Below, piece after piece: positions 18,685 to 26,433 of a stretch of DNA of 64,000 bases (positions within the stretch are counted from its first letter, which is position 1; each line of letters starts with the position of its first letter). The stretch comes from Pusillimonas minor (GTDB taxonomy: Bacteria > Pseudomonadota > Gammaproteobacteria > Burkholderiales > Burkholderiaceae_B). The position numbers and the translations under genes were made by a program. The notes beneath the pieces are model-generated. The model was not told where the DNA came from and searched no databases. It saw nothing but the letters and a program-made list of their open reading frames with translations. The DNA lies in assembly GCF_014237865.1 (NCBI RefSeq), contig NZ_JACJUU010000003.1, positions 186,001-250,000 on the forward strand, read 5' to 3'.

Positions 18685-18715
18685 GGTGGTTTATGCCGAT
18701 AGTTAAGATGACGTC

Positions 18716-18746
18716 AGCATAAACCTTTACCTTATGGGAAGGTCAA
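18716..18746 (-). promoter_or_regulatory. CueR-type promoter of copA
   Basis: On the minus strand TTGACC (18746-18741) and TATGCT (18721-18716) are separated by 19 bp, the over-long spacer typical of MerR-family targets. The spacer contains ACCTTCCCATAAGGT, the CueR dyad. It matches the copZ promoter at 23082-23112, and a cueR gene lies 4 kb away. The -35 element overlaps the stop codon of the DUF2474 gene. Confidence 0.9.
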
Positions 18747-18889
18747 GCGGTCATGCCGACCCAGTTCATGACAAGGCGCAACAGGCCGGCAAACGCACTT
18801 AGCGCCAGCACCCCACCCAGCCATAGTACGACCAGCCAACCCAGGCGCTTGCGCCAAGACGACGGCGGTGAGCGATGCGGGGCCGCCAT
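18743..18889 (-). CDS. DUF2474-type small membrane protein of the bd oxidase
   Basis: A 48-residue protein. A basic N-terminus (SSWRKRLGW) leads into one membrane helix (LVVLWLGGVLALSAFAGLL). This matches the pattern of DUF2474 proteins encoded after cyanide-insensitive bd-type oxidases, analogous to CydX. Its ATG overlaps the TAA of the subunit II gene by one base (TAATG), so translation is coupled. It probably stabilises the oxidase complex; that role is inferred from CydX. Confidence 0.8.
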   Translation of the reverse strand: MAAPHRSPPSSWRKRLGWLVVLWLGGVLALSAFAGLLRLVMNWVGMTA

Positions 18890-19896
18890 TAGTGGTACCC
18901 ATCGCCCACGCGGACTTTACCGCGAAACACATAGTAAGACCATGCGGTGTACATCAGGATGAGCGGGATGATGAGTAAAGCGCCGACCAGCGCGAACCCC
19001 TGGCTTTGAGGCGGCGCGGCGGCGTCCCAGATGGAAATATCGGGCGGGATGACATTAGGCCAGATACTGATACCCATGCCGGTATACCCCAGAAACACCA
19101 GGGCCAGCGTCAGCAAAAACGGCCCTGCCTCGGGTTGGCGCCCCAATACCCGCCACAGCATGACGGTAGCAAGCAATACCAGCACCGGCACCGGCGCAAA
19201 GTAGAAGATATTGGGCATTGAGAACCAGCGCTCGGCAATTTCGGGATGGATAAGCGGGGTCCATAAACTGATGACCCCGATAACAAAGAGCATTAACACC
19301 GTTAACGGGCGCGCGACAAGCAGCATACGCGTTTGCAAGGGCCCTTCGGTTTTGAAGATCAGCCATGTGCAACCCAGCAGTGCGTAAACCACAATAACGC
19401 CAAACCCGGTAAAAACCGTAAACGGCGTCAGCCAGTCGAGGACGCCACCGGCATAGCTGCGGTTGACCACATGAATGCCATCGATAAATGCGCCCAGGGT
19501 TACACCCTGAAAAAATGCTGCGCAGGCCGACCCCAAAATAAAGGCCTTGTCCCACCAATGCCGCGTTTGGTCAGAGGCTTTGAAGCGAAACTCGAAGGCC
19601 ACACCACGAAACACCAGGCCCAGCAGCATGAAGATAAGCGGCAGCATGAAGGCTTCGAGAATTACCGCATAAGCCAGGGGAAACGCGGCCATTAAACCGG
19701 CCCCGCCCAGGACCAGCCAGGTTTCGTTGCCGTCCCATACCGGCGCCACGGTGTTCATCATGACGTCGCGGTCGTCTTTGGCACCGAAAAACGGAAACAG
19801 TATCCCGACACCCAGATCAAAGCCGTCCATGACCACGTACATGAAGACGCCAAACAGAATGATAATGGCCCACAACAAGGGCAGATCGATTCCCAT
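18889..19896 (-). CDS. cydB: Cytochrome bd-type quinol oxidase subunit II (CioB/CydB)
   Basis: A 335-residue inner-membrane subunit with about eight helices. Family blocks include MDGFDLGVGILFPF, PVWDGNETWLVLGGAGLMAAFPLAYA, FRGVAFEFRFKA and the C-terminal YTAWSYYVFRGKV. The open frame extends 73 codons upstream into subunit I, but the conserved start MGIDLPLLWAIIIL at 19896 has an AGGAGC ribosome site and lies just after the subunit I stop. With CydA it oxidises quinol and reduces oxygen without proton pumping. The short Q-loop of subunit I and the DUF2474 partner point to the cyanide-insensitive (Cio) branch. Confidence 0.94.
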   Translation of the reverse strand: MGIDLPLLWAIIILFGVFMYVVMDGFDLGVGILFPFFGAKDDRDVMMNTVAPVWDGNETWLVLGGAGLMAAFPLAYAVILEAFMLPLIFMLLGLVFRGVAFEFRFKASDQTRHWWDKAFILGSACAAFFQGVTLGAFIDGIHVVNRSYAGGVLDWLTPFTVFTGFGVIVVYALLGCTWLIFKTEGPLQTRMLLVARPLTVLMLFVIGVISLWTPLIHPEIAERWFSMPNIFYFAPVPVLVLLATVMLWRVLGRQPEAGPFLLTLALVFLGYTGMGISIWPNVIPPDISIWDAAAPPQSQGFALVGALLIIPLILMYTAWSYYVFRGKVRVGDGYH

Positions 19897-19897
19897 C

Positions 19898-21355
19898 TTA
19901 GTGCTCCTTTGTGTTGGCCGAGTCGTTGTGCAGGGCCGCCGACAAAGGCCGGCTGGCCGTTGCCGCGGGAGCAGCCGCTGTTGCCGTTGTAGAGACAGCA
20001 GACACTGTTGAACCGGGCGGTGTGGGCGGCGGCTCGACAAAAGGCTTGGGCCCTTTGCTGATGAGTTTGAGCACATAGACTGTGCCTGCGCCGAAGACAA
20101 TGAAATACACCACAATGAACAGCAGCAAGGTCAGCCCGACCTCGTAGGGGCCGTGCGGTGACACGGCGTCGGCCGTACGCATGACGTTGTACACCACCCA
20201 CGGCTGGCGTCCGACCTCGGTGGTAAACCAGCCGGCCAAAATGGCAACCAGGCCGGCCGGGCCCATGGCCAAAGCAAAACGATGCAGGTTAGGCGACGCG
20301 TACAACTGCCCCCGCCAACGCGACCAGGCCGCCCACAGCCCCAGACCGATCATCAGAAAACCCAGGCCGACCATGACACGGAATGACCAGAACACAATAG
20401 GCACGTACGGGCGGTCTTCGAGGGGGAAGTCTTTAAGCGCCGGGATCTGCCCATCGAGACTGTGCGTGAGGATCAGGCTGCCCAGGTGAGGGATTTCGAT
20501 GGCAAACCGGTTGGTTTCCGCCTGCATGTCGGGCCAGCCAAACACCACCAGCGGTACGGATTCGCCGGGTTTGTTTTCCCAGTGGCCCTCGATGGCGGCC
20601 AGCTTGGCCGGCTGATGCTGAAGTGTATTAAGGCCATGGGCGTCGCCCACGAAGGCCTGAAGTGGCGCCACCAAAACAATTAACGCAACGGCCATGGCAA
20701 ACATTTTTTTAACGGGTGCGCTGCGATTGCCGCGCAACATATGCCAGGCCGCCGACGCACTGACCATAAGCGCCGTGGCAAGAAACGCCGCAATCACCAT
20801 ATGGACCAGCCGGTAGGGAAACGACGGGTTGAAAATAACCGCCAGCCAATCGACCGGGATGACACGGCCATCAACAATTTCAAACCCTGCCGGCGTTTGC
20901 ATCCAACTGTTGGACGCGAGAATCCAGGTAGCTGACATGAGCGTACCCAGCGCGACCATGATGGTTGAGAAAAAGTGCAGCCCCGGGCCGACCCGGTTCC
21001 AGCCGAACAGCATCACGCCCAAAAAGCCGGCTTCGAGGAAAAAAGCGGTGAGTACTTCGTAGGCCAGCAAGGGCCCGGTAACGCTGCCCGCAAATTCGGA
21101 GAAAAAGCTCCAGTTAGTGCCAAACTGGTAAGCCATGACCAGCCCCGACACCACACCCATCCCGAAATTGACGGAAAAGATTTTTATCCAGAAATGATAA
21201 AGATCGCGATAAACAGGGTTGCGGGTTTTAAGCCAGCACCCTTCGAGTACCGCCAAATAGCTGGCTAGCCCGATGGTGATGGCCGGAAAGATAATATGAA
21301 AGGATATCGTGAACGCAAACTGTATACGGGCAAGCAATAAAGCATCGATATCCAT
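19898..21355 (-). CDS. cydA: Cytochrome bd-type quinol oxidase subunit I (CioA/CydA)
   Basis: A 485-residue haem-bearing subunit with about nine helices. Conserved regions are LLLARIQFAFTISFHIIFPA (haem ligand His19), NFGMGVVSGLVMAYQFGTNW, GLVAILAGWFTTEVGRQPW and the quinol loop. The Q-loop between helices VI and VII is short, as in CioA. The C-terminus adds a Pro/Ala/Thr-rich tail of about 50 residues (PPPTPPGSTVSAVSTTATAAA) that is low complexity. It heads a cydA-cydB-DUF2474 operon. Such oxidases give respiration under low oxygen, cyanide or sulfide stress; proximity to copper genes suggests a shared redox-stress context. Confidence 0.94.
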   Translation of the reverse strand: MDIDALLLARIQFAFTISFHIIFPAITIGLASYLAVLEGCWLKTRNPVYRDLYHFWIKIFSVNFGMGVVSGLVMAYQFGTNWSFFSEFAGSVTGPLLAYEVLTAFFLEAGFLGVMLFGWNRVGPGLHFFSTIMVALGTLMSATWILASNSWMQTPAGFEIVDGRVIPVDWLAVIFNPSFPYRLVHMVIAAFLATALMVSASAAWHMLRGNRSAPVKKMFAMAVALIVLVAPLQAFVGDAHGLNTLQHQPAKLAAIEGHWENKPGESVPLVVFGWPDMQAETNRFAIEIPHLGSLILTHSLDGQIPALKDFPLEDRPYVPIVFWSFRVMVGLGFLMIGLGLWAAWSRWRGQLYASPNLHRFALAMGPAGLVAILAGWFTTEVGRQPWVVYNVMRTADAVSPHGPYEVGLTLLLFIVVYFIVFGAGTVYVLKLISKGPKPFVEPPPTPPGSTVSAVSTTATAAAPAATASRPLSAALHNDSANTKEH

Positions 21356-21414
21356 CGCAACAACTCCAAATCTACGTATTTTTACTGTGCTAGCTTAAAC
21401 CATAGAGGTGTCAA

Positions 21415-21606
21415 ATGACTTTGCGTTCAGGCAAAAAAAAGCCAGTTAAACCCCAAAAAGACGACACGACACGCGAGCAGCAGACCAGTCATCGCAGCGA
21501 ACAGCACCGCAGCAAAAAAGAAGGCCACACCAGTCAGATTGGTTCGGGGCATGACCAGCAGAGCGAGCGTCAAGGTACGCATGACCCGCTGCACCGTAAG
21601 CCTTGA
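21415..21606 (+). CDS. Small hydrophilic hypothetical protein
   Basis: A 63-residue, very hydrophilic frame rich in Lys, Gln, Ser and His (KKKPVKPQKDDTTREQQTSHRSEQHRSKKEG). GAGGTG lies six to eight bases before the ATG, and the frame fills the gap between the oxidase operon and the reductase gene. No family is recognised. Composition suggests an intrinsically disordered protein. It could also be a chance frame; the ribosome site is the main support. Confidence 0.45.
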   Translation: MTLRSGKKKPVKPQKDDTTREQQTSHRSEQHRSKKEGHTSQIGSGHDQQSERQGTHDPLHRKP

Positions 21607-21621
21607 CCCCCGGCAAGAGCG

Positions 21622-22581
21622 CTATACCGGGTCAAAAACCAGCGTTGGCCCCTTAGGTACGATACCGGTTGGGTTGATGGTGGGATGGCTGCCGTAGTAG
21701 TGCGACTTGATGTGATCGAAATTGATGGTGTTTGCGACGCCGGGCCAATGATAAAGCAAGCGGGTCAGGCGCCAGAGCTTAGGCATATCGGCAATGCGCT
21801 TTAAGTTGCACTTGAAGTGGCCGTGATAAACCGCATCGAAACGGATCAGCGTCGTGAACAAGCGCCAGTCGGCCTCTGTAATCTGATCGCCCGCCAGCCA
21901 GGGCTGCTCGCCTAACCGGGCCTCCAGCGTTTCCAGGGCGTTAAACAGATCGGTAACAGATTCGTCGTAGGCCGCTTGCGTTGTGGCAAAGCCAGCCTTG
22001 TATACCCCATTGTTGACCTTGTCGTACACCAGCGCATTAACTGCATCTACGGCCGGACGCAAAGACACCGGGTAGTAGTCGCCTGCCTTAGCGCCGACCG
22101 CGTCGAACGCCGAATTAAACATGCGAATGATTTCGGATGACTCGTTATTGACAATGCATCGCCGCTGCTTGTCCCATAACACTGGGACGGTAACCCGCCC
22201 TGAATAATCAGACTGGTTGAGGGTATACAGCTCGTGCATAAACTCGCATTGGTTGACGGTGTCGGGAACAACCCCTTCGCCAGGGGTAAACGCCCACCCC
22301 TGCTGGCCCATATGCGGGTGCACCACCGAAACGCCGATCATGTCTTCAAGACCTTTGATGGCGCGGAAAACCAGGGCACGATGCGCCCAAGGGCAAGCCA
22401 GTGAAACGTACAAGTGGTAACGTCCAGGCTCGGCCTTGAAGCCGCCCTGCCCGCTTGGCCCGGCGCTGCCGTCGGGGGTGATCCAGTTCCGGAATTGGGC
22501 TTCAGTGCGTACAAATCGCCCGCCTGTTTTGCTGGTGTCATACCATTGATCGTGCCATTTTCCGTCGACAAGTAAACCCAT
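21622..22581 (-). CDS. yqjG: Glutathionyl-hydroquinone reductase (xi-class GST)
   Basis: A 319-residue cytoplasmic enzyme that removes glutathione from glutathionyl-hydroquinones. The xi-class active site is YVSLACPWAHRALVFRAIKGL with the catalytic Cys, followed by family blocks NQCEFMHELYTLNQSDYSGRVTVPVLWDK, IVNNESSEIIRMFNSAF and the C-terminal YYGSHPTINPTGIVPKGP. The start at 22581 has GGAG and overlaps the cueR stop by one base (TAATG), so it is co-translated with the copper regulator. This links quinone detoxification with copper sensing. Confidence 0.92.
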   Translation of the reverse strand: MGLLVDGKWHDQWYDTSKTGGRFVRTEAQFRNWITPDGSAGPSGQGGFKAEPGRYHLYVSLACPWAHRALVFRAIKGLEDMIGVSVVHPHMGQQGWAFTPGEGVVPDTVNQCEFMHELYTLNQSDYSGRVTVPVLWDKQRRCIVNNESSEIIRMFNSAFDAVGAKAGDYYPVSLRPAVDAVNALVYDKVNNGVYKAGFATTQAAYDESVTDLFNALETLEARLGEQPWLAGDQITEADWRLFTTLIRFDAVYHGHFKCNLKRIADMPKLWRLTRLLYHWPGVANTINFDHIKSHYYGSHPTINPTGIVPKGPTLVFDPV

Positions 22582-22988
22582 TATTTCTCCGTAGTGTGGG
22601 TGCTGCGCGCCAGGTCGTCGAGTATGGGGCAGGCCGGCGCATCGTCGCCGTGGCAATGCCTGGCCAGGTTTTCGAGTTGCTTTCGAATGCCCACCAACCG
22701 GGCGATATCGCGGTCGAGCGCCTCGATGTGTGCCAGTGCAAGCGCCTTGACCTCGTGGCTTTTGCGGCTGCGATTTTGCCAAAGCTCGAGCAAGGTTTGA
22801 ATGCGTTCGAGCGCAAAGCCAAGGTCGCGGGCGCGTTTGATAAATTTAAGCGTGTCGAGGTCGCGCTCGGTGTACTGGCGGTAGCCCGCGTCGGTGCGCC
22901 CGGCCGGTGCAATAAGCCCGATCGACTCGTAGTACCTTATCATTTTGGCGCTGACGCCAGCGGACTTTGCTGCCTGCCCAATGTTCAT
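22581..22988 (-). CDS. cueR: CueR-type copper-responsive MerR regulator
   Basis: A 135-residue MerR-family activator. It has the N-terminal winged helix (MNIGQAAKSAGVSAKMIRYYES), a dimerisation helix and the Cu(I) site HCHGDDAPACPIL, whose two Cys with eight-residue spacing match CueR. The start at 22988 follows AAGGA. Two promoters with CueR dyads are present in the window (copA, 18716-18746; copZ, 23082-23112). It is divergent from copZ and coupled to the glutathionyl-hydroquinone reductase gene. Confidence 0.93.
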   Translation of the reverse strand: MNIGQAAKSAGVSAKMIRYYESIGLIAPAGRTDAGYRQYTERDLDTLKFIKRARDLGFALERIQTLLELWQNRSRKSHEVKALALAHIEALDRDIARLVGIRKQLENLARHCHGDDAPACPILDDLARSTHTTEK

Positions 22989-23081
22989 CGTGTATCCTTC
23001 AAAACGCGGTGTACCCGAAGCGTGCGGCACACCGGGGTTGGGGTTAAGCAGACAGGTTTTGCCTGCCCGGCCCTTACCCGC

Positions 23082-23112
23082 TTGACCTTCCTATTATAGG
23101 AAGCTTTACGAT
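23082..23112 (+). promoter_or_regulatory. CueR-type promoter of copZ
   Basis: TTGACC (23082-23087) and TACGAT (23107-23112) are 19 bp apart. The spacer holds the dyad ACCTTCCTATTATAGGAAGCT-like sequence, matching that of the copA promoter. Confidence 0.9.
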
Positions 23113-23143
23113 GGACACCTATCCATCTTTCCCGGAGGTCATC

Positions 23144-23347
23144 ATGATTGAATTTACCGTTAACGATATGAGCTGCAACCATTGTGTTGGCGCCATTACC
23201 AAGGCCGTTCAGGCTGCATTCCCGCAAGCGCGACTAGAATTTGACCTGGCACAGCATAAAGTGCGGGTCGAAGACGTACCCGGCGCGGAAGAAGTGAAGA
23301 AAGTGATTGAAGAAGCCGGCTACACGCCGCAACTGGAAGCGGCATAA
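23144..23347 (+). CDS. copZ: CopZ-like copper chaperone
   Basis: A 67-residue single heavy-metal-associated domain with the Cu(I) motif MSCNHC near residue 9. It binds Cu(I) in the cytoplasm and passes it to CopA. The longer frame begins at 23111, inside the -10 region, but ATG 23144 has a GGAGG site and starts the domain correctly. It lies 30 bases before the peroxidase gene, so gpx and the GST gene may share the copper-induced transcript. Confidence 0.93.
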   Translation: MIEFTVNDMSCNHCVGAITKAVQAAFPQARLEFDLAQHKVRVEDVPGAEEVKKVIEEAGYTPQLEAA

Positions 23348-23377
23348 CCGCAGTTACACAACACAGGCCAGCCCATA

Positions 23378-23869
23378 ATGACTGCATTGACCACATTTAC
23401 CGCCCGTCTGAACGACGGTAGCGAACAGGCCCTTGACCACTACAAAGGCCGGGTAGCCCTGGTCGTCAATGTGGCCTCGAACTGCGGCTTTACCCCGCAA
23501 TATCAGGGGTTGCAAACACTGTACGAGCAGTACCAGACCCAGGGCTTTGTGGTGCTGGCATTTCCGTGCAACCAGTTTGGCAGCCAAGAACCGGGCGACG
23601 CTACGCAAATCCGCGATTTTTGCGACACTCGCTTCCGGGTCACGTTTCCGTTATTCGACAAAATTGACGTCAACGGCCCAAAAGCACACCCGCTGTTTCA
23701 ATGGCTAAAATCAGAAAAACGCGGTTTGCTTGGCTCTGAAGCCATCAAATGGAATTTCACCAAGTTTCTGGTGGGCAAAGACGGCCGGGTCATTAAGCGC
23801 TATAGCCCAACGACCGCGCCGGCCGACCTCGAAAAAGACATTGTTGCTGCACTCGAAGGAACCTCATGA
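23378..23869 (+). CDS. Glutathione peroxidase family protein
   Basis: A 163-residue thioredoxin-fold peroxidase. The active-site block NVASNCGFTPQYQGLQ has Cys rather than selenocysteine, followed by FPCNQFGSQEPG and WNFTKFLV, giving the Cys-Gln-Trp-Asn set. Bacterial Cys-type enzymes of this group often use thioredoxin instead of glutathione. It reduces peroxides made worse by free copper, fitting its place after copZ. It overlaps the GST gene by four bases. Confidence 0.93.
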   Translation: MTALTTFTARLNDGSEQALDHYKGRVALVVNVASNCGFTPQYQGLQTLYEQYQTQGFVVLAFPCNQFGSQEPGDATQIRDFCDTRFRVTFPLFDKIDVNGPKAHPLFQWLKSEKRGLLGSEAIKWNFTKFLVGKDGRVIKRYSPTTAPADLEKDIVAALEGTS

Positions 23870-24564
23870 TCGATCTGTATTACTGGACCACCCCGAACGG
23901 CCATAAAATCACCCTGTTTCTGGAAGAAGCCGGACTTGAGTACAAGATCATTCCTATCAATATTGGCAAAGGTGATCAGTTCAAGCCCGATTTTCTTGCC
24001 ATTTCGCCCAATAACCGAATTCCGGCCATGATCGACCATGCGCCGGCGGATGGCGGCCCTGCAGTCGCGCTGTTCGAATCTGGCGCCATGTTGCAGTACC
24101 TTGCCGAAAAAACAGGTAAATTTTTGCCGGCCGATGTGCGCGGCCGTTTCGAAGTCATGCAGTGGCTATTCTGGCAAATGGCCGGCCTGGGCCCTATGGC
24201 GGGCCAGAACCACCATTTCGGCACTTATGCCCCCGAAAAAATCCCCTACGCCATCGACCGCTATGTGCGCGAGACGGCACGTTTGTATGGCGTTCTGAAC
24301 AAACGTCTGGCCGATCGCGAATTCATCGCTGGCGATTATTCGATCGCCGACATGGCCAGCTACCCCTGGATTGTGTCGCATGATAAACAACAGCAAAACC
24401 TTGACGACTTTCCTCACTTGAAGCGCTGGTACGACGCCATTGCGGCGCGTCCGGCGACGCAACGTGCCTATGCCCATGCCGCCCGGGTCAATCCCAACCC
24501 GACAGTGCAATCGGATGAAGCCAAAAAGATTTTGTTTGGGCAAGGCGCCCATACCGTCAAGTAA
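23866..24564 (+). CDS. GST-family protein (YfcG/YghU-like disulfide-bond oxidoreductase)
   Basis: A 232-residue protein with an N-terminal thioredoxin-like domain (IDLYYWTTPNGHKITLFLEEAGLEY, with the conserved T-x-N-G-x-K pattern) and a C-terminal helical domain (MASYPWIVSH). These features match the Nu-class GSTs YfcG/YghU, which act as glutathione-dependent disulfide reductases rather than conjugating enzymes. Translation is coupled to gpx by an ATGA overlap. Confidence 0.9.
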   Translation: MIDLYYWTTPNGHKITLFLEEAGLEYKIIPINIGKGDQFKPDFLAISPNNRIPAMIDHAPADGGPAVALFESGAMLQYLAEKTGKFLPADVRGRFEVMQWLFWQMAGLGPMAGQNHHFGTYAPEKIPYAIDRYVRETARLYGVLNKRLADREFIAGDYSIADMASYPWIVSHDKQQQNLDDFPHLKRWYDAIAARPATQRAYAHAARVNPNPTVQSDEAKKILFGQGAHTVK

Positions 24565-24574
24565 GGTAAAGCAC

Positions 24575-25387
24575 ATGACGTCTGCTTCTTTTTTGAATCG
24601 GCCTGCTTGGGCATTGGCAAGCCTGCTGGTACTGGCGGGCTGCGCCAGCGGGCCTGCGCAAAATATTTCACTGATTCCTGCGGGTCAGGTGGCTTCGCAA
24701 ACCGAAAAGGCCGGGTTGTTTACGCAACCCGTCAAGTACGAACGCACCCGCCCCGGATGCAAGGGCGATTGTCCAAAACTGGTGGTTGATTCGGTTGTGT
24801 TTCCGGGCCATGCCAAATTAAGTGCATTGGTCGATCACGCCCTGGCGACCATGACGGGCATCGGCGAGGCACGCACGCCACCCTACACCACCATTGCCGA
24901 ATTCGAAGACTACTTCTGGAAAACTGCCGCGCCACGCGACGAAGTTATTTTGTCGGCAAAAACGCGTTACCGCAGCCAGGGGCTGACCGTAGTAGAGCTG
25001 ATAACCGGCCAGTATTTTACGGGTGCGGCGCACGGTATTACGGCCACCCAGTTTTTGAACTGGGATAACCAGACCGAAAAAGTGCTTGGCCTGGCCAACG
25101 TACTGCGGCCCGGGCAATACGATGCCTACGTGGCGGCACTGCAGGCCGCGCACACCCAGTGGTTGGGTACGCAGCCCGACTATAAAAACGACCCTGACGG
25201 CTATTTGCGACTGTGGCCGTTTCAACCCACCGATAACTTTGCCCTAACCGATATGGGGCTGGTGGCCAAGTACGGCTCTTACGAACTGGCGCCGTATTCG
25301 TCGGGCCTGCCCGAACTTTTGGTACCTTATGCCCAGTTGCAAGGCATTTTACGCAGCGAGTACCTGCCGGCGGCCGCCGGAAGTTAA
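24575..25387 (+). CDS. Lipoprotein with RsiV/PdaC-like DUF3298 region
   Basis: A 270-residue exported protein. The signal peptide ends in the lipobox LVLAGCASG. The mature part resembles the RsiV/DUF4163-DUF3298 superfamily: a first half with ...GCKGDCPKLVVDSVVFPGHAKL and a second half with FTGAAHGITATQFLNWD, LRLWPFQPTDNFALTDMGLVAKYGSYELAPYSSGLPELLVPYAQL. The start was moved from a longer frame to ATG 24575, eleven bases after the GST stop. In Bacillus RsiV binds lysozyme as an anti-sigma factor, but no sigma gene is near and there is no cytoplasmic domain, so that role is not supported. Function unknown. Confidence 0.78.
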   Translation: MTSASFLNRPAWALASLLVLAGCASGPAQNISLIPAGQVASQTEKAGLFTQPVKYERTRPGCKGDCPKLVVDSVVFPGHAKLSALVDHALATMTGIGEARTPPYTTIAEFEDYFWKTAAPRDEVILSAKTRYRSQGLTVVELITGQYFTGAAHGITATQFLNWDNQTEKVLGLANVLRPGQYDAYVAALQAAHTQWLGTQPDYKNDPDGYLRLWPFQPTDNFALTDMGLVAKYGSYELAPYSSGLPELLVPYAQLQGILRSEYLPAAAGS

Positions 25388-25517
25388 CCGACACCATGGG
25401 CCGCTGGCTTTCGGCCTGCTTAACCGATTTGGCTAAGGCGGATGCATCTGCAGGCGCCTGCGCCCGCCTTAAACACCTGCTGCCCCGGCCATCCGCTACC
25501 CCCTGCTTCGAACACCC

Positions 25518-25534
25518 TACCGGCAATGCCGGTA
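25518..25534. terminator. Candidate bidirectional hairpin between convergent genes
   Basis: TACCGGC and GCCGGTA flank a three-base loop, followed by TTGGAGTTTTAG on the plus strand. It lies in the only gap between the lipoprotein gene and the convergent ankyrin gene. The T-run is weak. Confidence 0.4.
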
Positions 25535-25542
25535 TTGGAGTT

Positions 25543-26433
25543 TTAGTTGTCCTGGCGCTCGAAGCGGTCGAGGTCGAAGTAGCGCGATGTAGAGCCGGCT
25601 TCCGGGGTTTGGTTCGGGTCGCTGGCCAAAGTGGGCGCGTTCGGATCGCTGGCTAACGTAGGTGACGGTGCTGAAGGCGCCCTGGGCGCTTGCACCTGCG
25701 GGGCAATGGGGGCAACCGGACGGGCAACAGCAGCCGCCGGCCCACCCTGACGGCCGTAACGTTGGGCCAGGGTGTTATCAATTAATGCATCGAGCCGGTC
25801 GGCCAGCGACGTAAAGTTTTTATTGCGTGCCCAGTCGGCGGCATCAAGCTTGGACAGGTTTTGCGTGGTGACTTCGGCGCCCGCATCCAATAATGCCCTG
25901 ACTGTATCTTCGCTGCCCGAGAACGCCGCCATCATGAGCGGTGTGGTGCCGTCGGGCGACGGCGCATCGACCAGGGCTTTATTGGCCATCAAGAAGTTCA
26001 CCATCTTGACCTGACCCTTTGAGGCCGCATAGTGAAGCGGGGTCCAGCCCAGGCGGTTGACCTGTGCGCCACGCGCAATAAGCGCCTTCGAACGTTCGAC
26101 ATCGCCCACAATCGCCAGATACATGAGCGGTGTTTCGTTGTTTTTATTGGTAATGTTGACGTCGAGCGCACGGTGCCGTGACAGCAAATCGTAGACGCCC
26201 CAGGCTTGGTCGCGTATGGCCTGCATGATGGCCGGCTCGCCGTCGGCCGATTTGACGTTGGGGTCTTCGCCCAGGGCCAGCTCGGTTTTTACGCTGTCGA
26301 CCCGGTCGTTTTTGATGTCGACCCACCAGTTTGGCGACACGGCCCCGACGGCGGTGCCTGCCACCAGCAGCGCGGCGGCGCTTAACCGCCCCAAACGCGC
26401 TGCAATACCCGCAGAGTAATGCTTACTGGACAT
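25543..26433 (-). CDS. Exported ankyrin-repeat protein
   Basis: A 296-residue protein with an N-terminal signal peptide or anchor (LSAAALLVAGTAVGAV) and about four ankyrin repeats (residues 50-200: NETPLMYLAIVGDVERSKALIARGAQVNR, GWTPLHYAASKGQVKMVNFLM, GTTPLMMAAFSGSEDTVRALLDAGAEV). The C-terminal 90 residues are Pro/Ala-rich and contain a short tandem unit (TLASDPN twice). It probably works in the periplasm as a protein-binding scaffold; the partner is unknown. The start at 26433 overlaps the 3' end of tatD by eleven bases, making it a member of the tmk-holB-tatD transcript. Confidence 0.85.
   Translation of the reverse strand: MSSKHYSAGIAARLGRLSAAALLVAGTAVGAVSPNWWVDIKNDRVDSVKTELALGEDPNVKSADGEPAIMQAIRDQAWGVYDLLSRHRALDVNITNKNNETPLMYLAIVGDVERSKALIARGAQVNRLGWTPLHYAASKGQVKMVNFLMANKALVDAPSPDGTTPLMMAAFSGSEDTVRALLDAGAEVTTQNLSKLDAADWARNKNFTSLADRLDALIDNTLAQRYGRQGGPAAAVARPVAPIAPQVQAPRAPSAPSPTLASDPNAPTLASDPNQTPEAGSTSRYFDLDRFERQDN

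Noticed and set aside
24575-25387. Anti-sigma factor RsiV function
   Set aside because: The protein is a lipoprotein without a cytoplasmic domain and no sigma factor gene is adjacent.
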